Below, one piece after another: positions 49,213 to 53,504 of a stretch of DNA of 53,504 bases. How positions within the stretch are numbered: the stretch's first letter is position 1; each line of letters starts with the position of its first letter. Both the position numbers and the translations under genes were made by a program. Source of the stretch: Sphingobacteriaceae bacterium (GTDB lineage Bacteria; Bacteroidota; Bacteroidia; B-17B0; Aurantibacillaceae); contig CANGWA010000002.1 in the NCBI GenBank assembly GCA_947457335.1, forward strand, positions 1-53,504, read 5' to 3'. The notes beneath the pieces were generated by a model that saw only the letters and a list, made by a program, of their open reading frames with translations, had not been told where the DNA came from and made no database searches.

Positions 49213-50580
49213 TTATTTTACAAGTGGCAATTGTTCATCACCCGGTCGGTACGGCATAAACGTATACATCAGCTGGAACATTTCTTCGCTCGTCTTCATG
49301 CTCTCGTTGCCACTTCCTTGGGTAATGAGTCGGGGTGGTTGAAAAGGATTGTTGGGATTCGCGGAGGTGTTGTCAAACGTCCCAACAGCGTAGATTACCG
49401 AGCCAGATGGCAGTTTAACTGGATTTTTGAAGGTATAATAGTATTGCCAGCGAAAATCCCATTTGTTAATTCGGATCAACCGAATGGTGTCGCCCTGGGG
49501 AGTTATGGCAAAACTGAGGAAAGTTTTCCCAATGAGGTGCATGTGCGGATTGAGCGACAACAACGAAATAGCATCAGGCACCCGATAACTGGTCGTAAAA
49601 GTTTTAACGGAATTGGCAGGAATGATGAATTCCGGCTCAATTGTCGACAGCCCAAAGGTGCCCAATTGGCTTTCACTAACGGGACGTGTTACGGGGTCTT
49701 TGCGAAAGAAAACATTGATGTAACTACTATCATACGTGTCTACCGCCGATGGACCATAATGGATGTTGTTGATTAAAAACAACCCGTTCTTGCGCAAATA
49801 ATACCCCCCAATACCATTGGGATATGCTGGTGGTTCATAGCCCGGTAAATAATAAATCGTGTTTGGTGTGAGCATGGGGAACCGTGGGTTTTTACCATCA
49901 GAATAAGGCACGTGCATTTGCTCATAGATGGTCATCATTTTTGAACGGTCGTCGGTGGTCTGACTTATGCCTGTTTCGTAATTAAACTGCCTTTTCGCAT
50001 CGTATGAGACCAAATGGCCGTTCACATGGTGCACCAATTTGCGTTGGTTGGGAACGAACTCCACAAAGTCAACAATCGTGTCCCTGCTGATGGAATACGG
50101 GTACTTTAACACATAAAACGCATCGGTACCGTTGCCAATGATTTTCATGGGTTGTTGGGGACGAATGACGAGATCTGGTTGCCGAAACACGGAGCCTCTA
50201 AAAAATCCAGGAGGTCTTGGTTCTTTCGTACTATCGCCTCTTGGCGTGCCTTGCTCCACCCACTTACTTATCTGTGCAATTTCTGTATCACTTAATACCC
50301 GCTCATTGATAAAATGAGAATACGCCGGATCGGCCGGCCACGGTGGCATGTAACGGGTAGTGGTTACAAAACGAATTAGGCGGGCCCGCTTCACCGCATC
50401 ATGAAACGTCAATAAACTAAAGCCCCCCGCTTCACCGGGTCGGTGGCAGGGGGAACAGTTTTTAAAAATAATTGGTGCAATGTGCTCACTCCAAACAGGC
50501 GCGGCAACTTCTTTTACCGGTTCGTTTGAATTGCAGGCTGCAAGCAGCAACAAGCAGCTCCAACGAAAAAAGAATTTCAT
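49213..50580 (-). CDS. Cytochrome c lipoprotein with copper monooxygenase (PHM)-like domain
   Basis: LLLLAAC lipobox; IIFKNCSPCHRPGEAGGFSLLTF; LVHHVNGHL; LNPHMHLIGKTF...WDFRWQYYYTF...LPSGSVIYAVGTFDNTSANPNNP. Confidence 0.78.
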   Translation of the reverse strand: MKFFFRWSCLLLLAACNSNEPVKEVAAPVWSEHIAPIIFKNCSPCHRPGEAGGFSLLTFHDAVKRARLIRFVTTTRYMPPWPADPAYSHFINERVLSDTEIAQISKWVEQGTPRGDSTKEPRPPGFFRGSVFRQPDLVIRPQQPMKIIGNGTDAFYVLKYPYSISRDTIVDFVEFVPNQRKLVHHVNGHLVSYDAKRQFNYETGISQTTDDRSKMMTIYEQMHVPYSDGKNPRFPMLTPNTIYYLPGYEPPAYPNGIGGYYLRKNGLFLINNIHYGPSAVDTYDSSYINVFFRKDPVTRPVSESQLGTFGLSTIEPEFIIPANSVKTFTTSYRVPDAISLLSLNPHMHLIGKTFLSFAITPQGDTIRLIRINKWDFRWQYYYTFKNPVKLPSGSVIYAVGTFDNTSANPNNPFQPPRLITQGSGNESMKTSEEMFQLMYTFMPYRPGDEQLPLVK

Positions 50581-51170
50581 CAAAAATTGTAGTAGGGCGA
50601 AATCATGAGGTACACGACCACACCAGTAATTGTCACATACAACCAAATAGGGTAGCTGAACCGTGTGAGTTTACGGTGCTTGTCGCGCTGGTCGGTTAAA
50701 CCATAATGAAACGACAACAAGACCATTGGTAGTACAATCACCGCAAACAAAATGTGACTCAGCAACAAAACAAGATAAACAGGTTTGATGCCGCTCACGG
50801 CCAGTTTCTCAGCCTCACTCATTATCCCGTTGTGATCGGTATCACCATATAATGTATCAGGAATGAAGTAGTGTGCGGTCACGTAGGACACAAGGAACAA
50901 AGAACTCAACACAAAGGCGGTAAGGTTCAGTCCCCGGTGCAAGCGAATGTTGCCCTTTTTAATGGCCATGAGCGACAAAATCAATAGCACACTGCAAGTG
51001 GCATTGATAATGGCATTGAGCGCAGGCAAACGAAACACAAACGCCGGCGCTTGTGGATGAGGAATCCATTTTTGATTCAAGGCCACAACGGCCACGCAAA
51101 TGACCACCGTTAACCCGTAAACAATATTCCTTACTTTTTTATCACTAATAGAGAGCAGCAGATTTGTCAC
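50580..51170 (-). CDS. DUF420 family membrane protein
   Basis: Multiple TM segments; PALNAIINATCSVLLILSLMAIKKGNIRLHRGLNLTAFVLSSLFLVSYV typical of DUF420. Confidence 0.82.
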   Translation of the reverse strand: MTNLLLSISDKKVRNIVYGLTVVICVAVVALNQKWIPHPQAPAFVFRLPALNAIINATCSVLLILSLMAIKKGNIRLHRGLNLTAFVLSSLFLVSYVTAHYFIPDTLYGDTDHNGIMSEAEKLAVSGIKPVYLVLLLSHILFAVIVLPMVLLSFHYGLTDQRDKHRKLTRFSYPIWLYVTITGVVVYLMISPYYNF

Positions 51171-51177
51171 GTTGTCT

Positions 51178-51987
51178 TTATTTCATAGCCTCCAATTGCT
51201 CCATGCTCACGCCGGTGAAGGAGTATCCGCCGTCGTGGAAAAGGTTTTGCATGGTTACCATTCTGGTCATATCGCTAAACATAGCGATACAATAATTAGC
51301 ACAATCTTCGGCGCTGGCATTACCCAACGGTGACTGTAAATTGGCAAAATCATAGAACTCGTTAAAGCCCTTGATTCCGCTGCCCGCCGTTGTTTTGGTG
51401 GGCGATTGAGAAATAGTGTTCACCCGCACTTTGTTGCGTTTACCATAATGATACCCGAAGGTGCGTGCAATGCTTTCTAACATGGCTTTGAAATCAGCCA
51501 TATCGGTATAAAACGGATACGCCTTTTGCGCAGCAATGTAGGATAGCGCCACAACACTGCCCCAGTCGTTCATGGCATCCAACTTCCATGCGGTGGCCAA
51601 CATTTTATGAAATGACAAAGCAGAAACATCAAAGCCCTTGCTCACGTAATCGTAGTTCAATTCGGGATAAGGTATGTTCTTGCGGATATTAACACTCATG
51701 CCAATGGAGTGCAACACGAAGTCAAACTTGCCGCCCAGATGGTCCATGCCCTCTGTAAACAGCTTATTCAAATCCTCAACATTGGTAGCGTCGGCGGGAA
51801 TAATTTTAGAATTGGTTTGTTCGGCCAGTTTGTTGATTTCGCCCATGCGCATGGCAATGGGGGCATTGCTTAAAACAAAAGTTGCGCCTTCTTCATGCGC
51901 ACGCAGAGCCACTTTCCAAGCAATTGAATTTTCATCCAGCGCACCGGTAATGATGCCGCGTTTTCCTTTTAATATACTATTAGCCAT
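51178..51987 (-). CDS. fabI: Enoyl-[acyl-carrier-protein] reductase
   Basis: LKGKRGIITGALDENSIAWKVALRAHEEGATFVLSNAP...YIAAQKAYPFYTDMADFKAMLESIARTFGYHYGKRNKVRVNTISQSPTKTTAGSGIKGF. Confidence 0.9.
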   Translation of the reverse strand: MANSILKGKRGIITGALDENSIAWKVALRAHEEGATFVLSNAPIAMRMGEINKLAEQTNSKIIPADATNVEDLNKLFTEGMDHLGGKFDFVLHSIGMSVNIRKNIPYPELNYDYVSKGFDVSALSFHKMLATAWKLDAMNDWGSVVALSYIAAQKAYPFYTDMADFKAMLESIARTFGYHYGKRNKVRVNTISQSPTKTTAGSGIKGFNEFYDFANLQSPLGNASAEDCANYCIAMFSDMTRMVTMQNLFHDGGYSFTGVSMEQLEAMK

Positions 51988-52097
51988 GTTTGGTTTTTAA
52001 CTGTGCAAATATAACAATATGAATGGTAGGGTCACCTCAATACCAACAGGAGGCTAACGACCTCTTTCAGCCTACGTTACTAATAAAACACTTCCTT

Positions 52098-53504
52098 TTA
52101 ATCCCCCGCTGCCAACATTTCTGCTGCGTTCTTCAAGGCCGTTGCTGAAGGTGTTCCCGTACTCAGCATTTTGGCAATCTCTTCACGGCGTTCTTCTTTT
52201 TTCAACTCCCGCATACACGAGGTCGTTTCATCACCCGCCACCTCTTTATAGACATATAAGTGGTGTTGCCCTTTTGAAGCCAGTTGTGGCAAATGTGTAA
52301 TGGCAATCACTTGCATCTTCTTCCCCGAATCGGCTAACAAGCGCCCTATTTGTTCTGCAACACTTCCACTCACGCCCGTGTCTATTTCATCAAAAATAAT
52401 GGTCGGGAGTTTGGCGCTTTCTGCTAAAATGGACTTAAGACAAAGCATTAAACGGGACAATTCGCCGCCACTCGCGGTTTTGCGAATATCGTTCAATGGT
52501 AGCCCTTTGTTGGCGCTAAACAGAAAGTTGACTTGGTCCATACCATCTGCTGTTGGCACCTCCGTTTTTTGTAACTGAATGGCAAAGGAGGCGTTTTCGA
52601 GAGACAAACCCTTTAAGCGCTTTATCACCTCCTTGTTTAATCCGTCAACAGCCCCATGCCGCCGTTCTGAAATCACCGCAGCGTGTTGCAAGGTCTTTTT
52701 ATGCAGCGCCTCTACCGCCTTGGTCGATTTTTTTATATCGTCCGCAACCGAGAGAAATGCATTGGATTTTTCTTCAAAAACATCGCGCAATTGTAGCAAT
52801 GCTTCTTCGTTTTGTACTCCGTGTTTTTTGAGCAGCCGGTTCACTTGATCAAGCTGCACAGAAATCACACTTAAACGCTGATCATTGGTCTGCACCTTTG
52901 TTTCTTCGTGTTCAGCAGTATTGGCAACATCCTTCAACTCCACAAGGACATCGTTGAGCCGATCAGCTAATTCCTGAAAAGCCTGCCCGTATTTAGCAAT
53001 TGTTGATGCGTGCTGTTTCAGCCGCGCCAATTGATTCAAAATTGCCGCATCATGGCCGTTGAGTTGGTACGCCAAAGCCGTCAACGCCTCACGAATGGTT
53101 TCGGCATTACCAAGGGTGGCCACCTCCTCTTCCAACCGTGCAACCAATCCCTTTTTAAGGTGTAGCTCATTAAGTTCGTTGAGCTGAAATTGAATGTAAT
53201 CTTGTTCCCTTATGGAATTCGCCTCAAGCGTTTTTAAAGCGGCCAAATGCGCAACGGCTTGTTGCCATTCTTTGAAAACCTTGCGGTATGCAAGTAGCGG
53301 TTCGTTGTTTTTTGCAAAAGCATCCAAAAGTCCCGTTTGAAAAGAAGACTGATTGAGTAAAAGCGTTTGATGTTGTGAGTGCACATCAACCAACCGCTCG
53401 CCAAATTTTTTCAAAACAGATAGGTTGACCAGGGCGTCGTTAACGAAACAACGGGACTTTCCGTCTGCCGATAATTCGCGGCGCAGCAACAAGTGTAGAT
53501 CCGG
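52098..53504 (-). CDS. recN: DNA repair protein RecN (partial; N-terminus beyond window end)
   Basis: VDVHSQHQTLLLNQ, SANKGLPLNDIRKTASGGELSRLMLCLKSILAESAKLPTIIFDEIDTGVSGSVAEQIGRLL, AITHLPQLAS. Frame stays open to 53504, so the track start at 53492 is not the true start. Confidence 0.95.
   Translation of the reverse strand, partial: PDLHLLLRRELSADGKSRCFVNDALVNLSVLKKFGERLVDVHSQHQTLLLNQSSFQTGLLDAFAKNNEPLLAYRKVFKEWQQAVAHLAALKTLEANSIREQDYIQFQLNELNELHLKKGLVARLEEEVATLGNAETIREALTALAYQLNGHDAAILNQLARLKQHASTIAKYGQAFQELADRLNDVLVELKDVANTAEHEETKVQTNDQRLSVISVQLDQVNRLLKKHGVQNEEALLQLRDVFEEKSNAFLSVADDIKKSTKAVEALHKKTLQHAAVISERRHGAVDGLNKEVIKRLKGLSLENASFAIQLQKTEVPTADGMDQVNFLFSANKGLPLNDIRKTASGGELSRLMLCLKSILAESAKLPTIIFDEIDTGVSGSVAEQIGRLLADSGKKMQVIAITHLPQLASKGQHHLYVYKEVAGDETTSCMRELKKEERREEIAKMLSTGTPSATALKNAAEMLAAGD

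Noticed and set aside
52300-52848. Plus-strand ORFs opposite recN
   Set aside because: Antisense to conserved RecN motifs; no independent support.

Overview
This window is a chromosomal segment from a member of the Bacteroidetes. The evidence is T9SS-type C-terminal sorting, TAnnTTTG promoter elements, and single-copy housekeeping genes in short operons. About 45 protein-coding genes are supported. Recognisable genes or blocks: cysQ, purT, mqnC (futalosine menaquinone route), an ExbB-ExbD-ExbD-TonB block with a PstS-like lipoprotein and a TPR protein, dprA, a RelA/SpoT synthetase, an extracellular-polysaccharide block (WcaF-like acetyltransferase, glycosyltransferases, an AsnB-like protein, epimerase, GNAT, deacetylase), murB, lpxD, bshB1, LD-carboxypeptidase, metG, a T9SS-exported gingipain-like protein, rpoN, tyrS, an ECF sigma factor paired with a membrane-anchored trypsin-like protease, mrp, trhO, hmgA, a c-type cytochrome/peroxidase cluster, fabI and a partial recN. 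I saw no rRNA, tRNA, CRISPR array or transposase. The most unusual structure is an ORF-free convergent intergenic region at about 37.26-38.12 kb. It holds a GC-rich element followed by four head-to-tail repeats with an exact 125-bp period. The last unit folds into a near-perfect 110-nt three-stem hairpin, and both arms of its middle stem differ from the other units together. Other candidates are the ECF sigma/protease-anti-sigma operon, a roughly 100-200 nt foldable intergenic element at 9.8-10.03 kb, and perfect hairpins in divergent promoters. No searches or folding programs were run. Family names come from recognising motifs in the translations.
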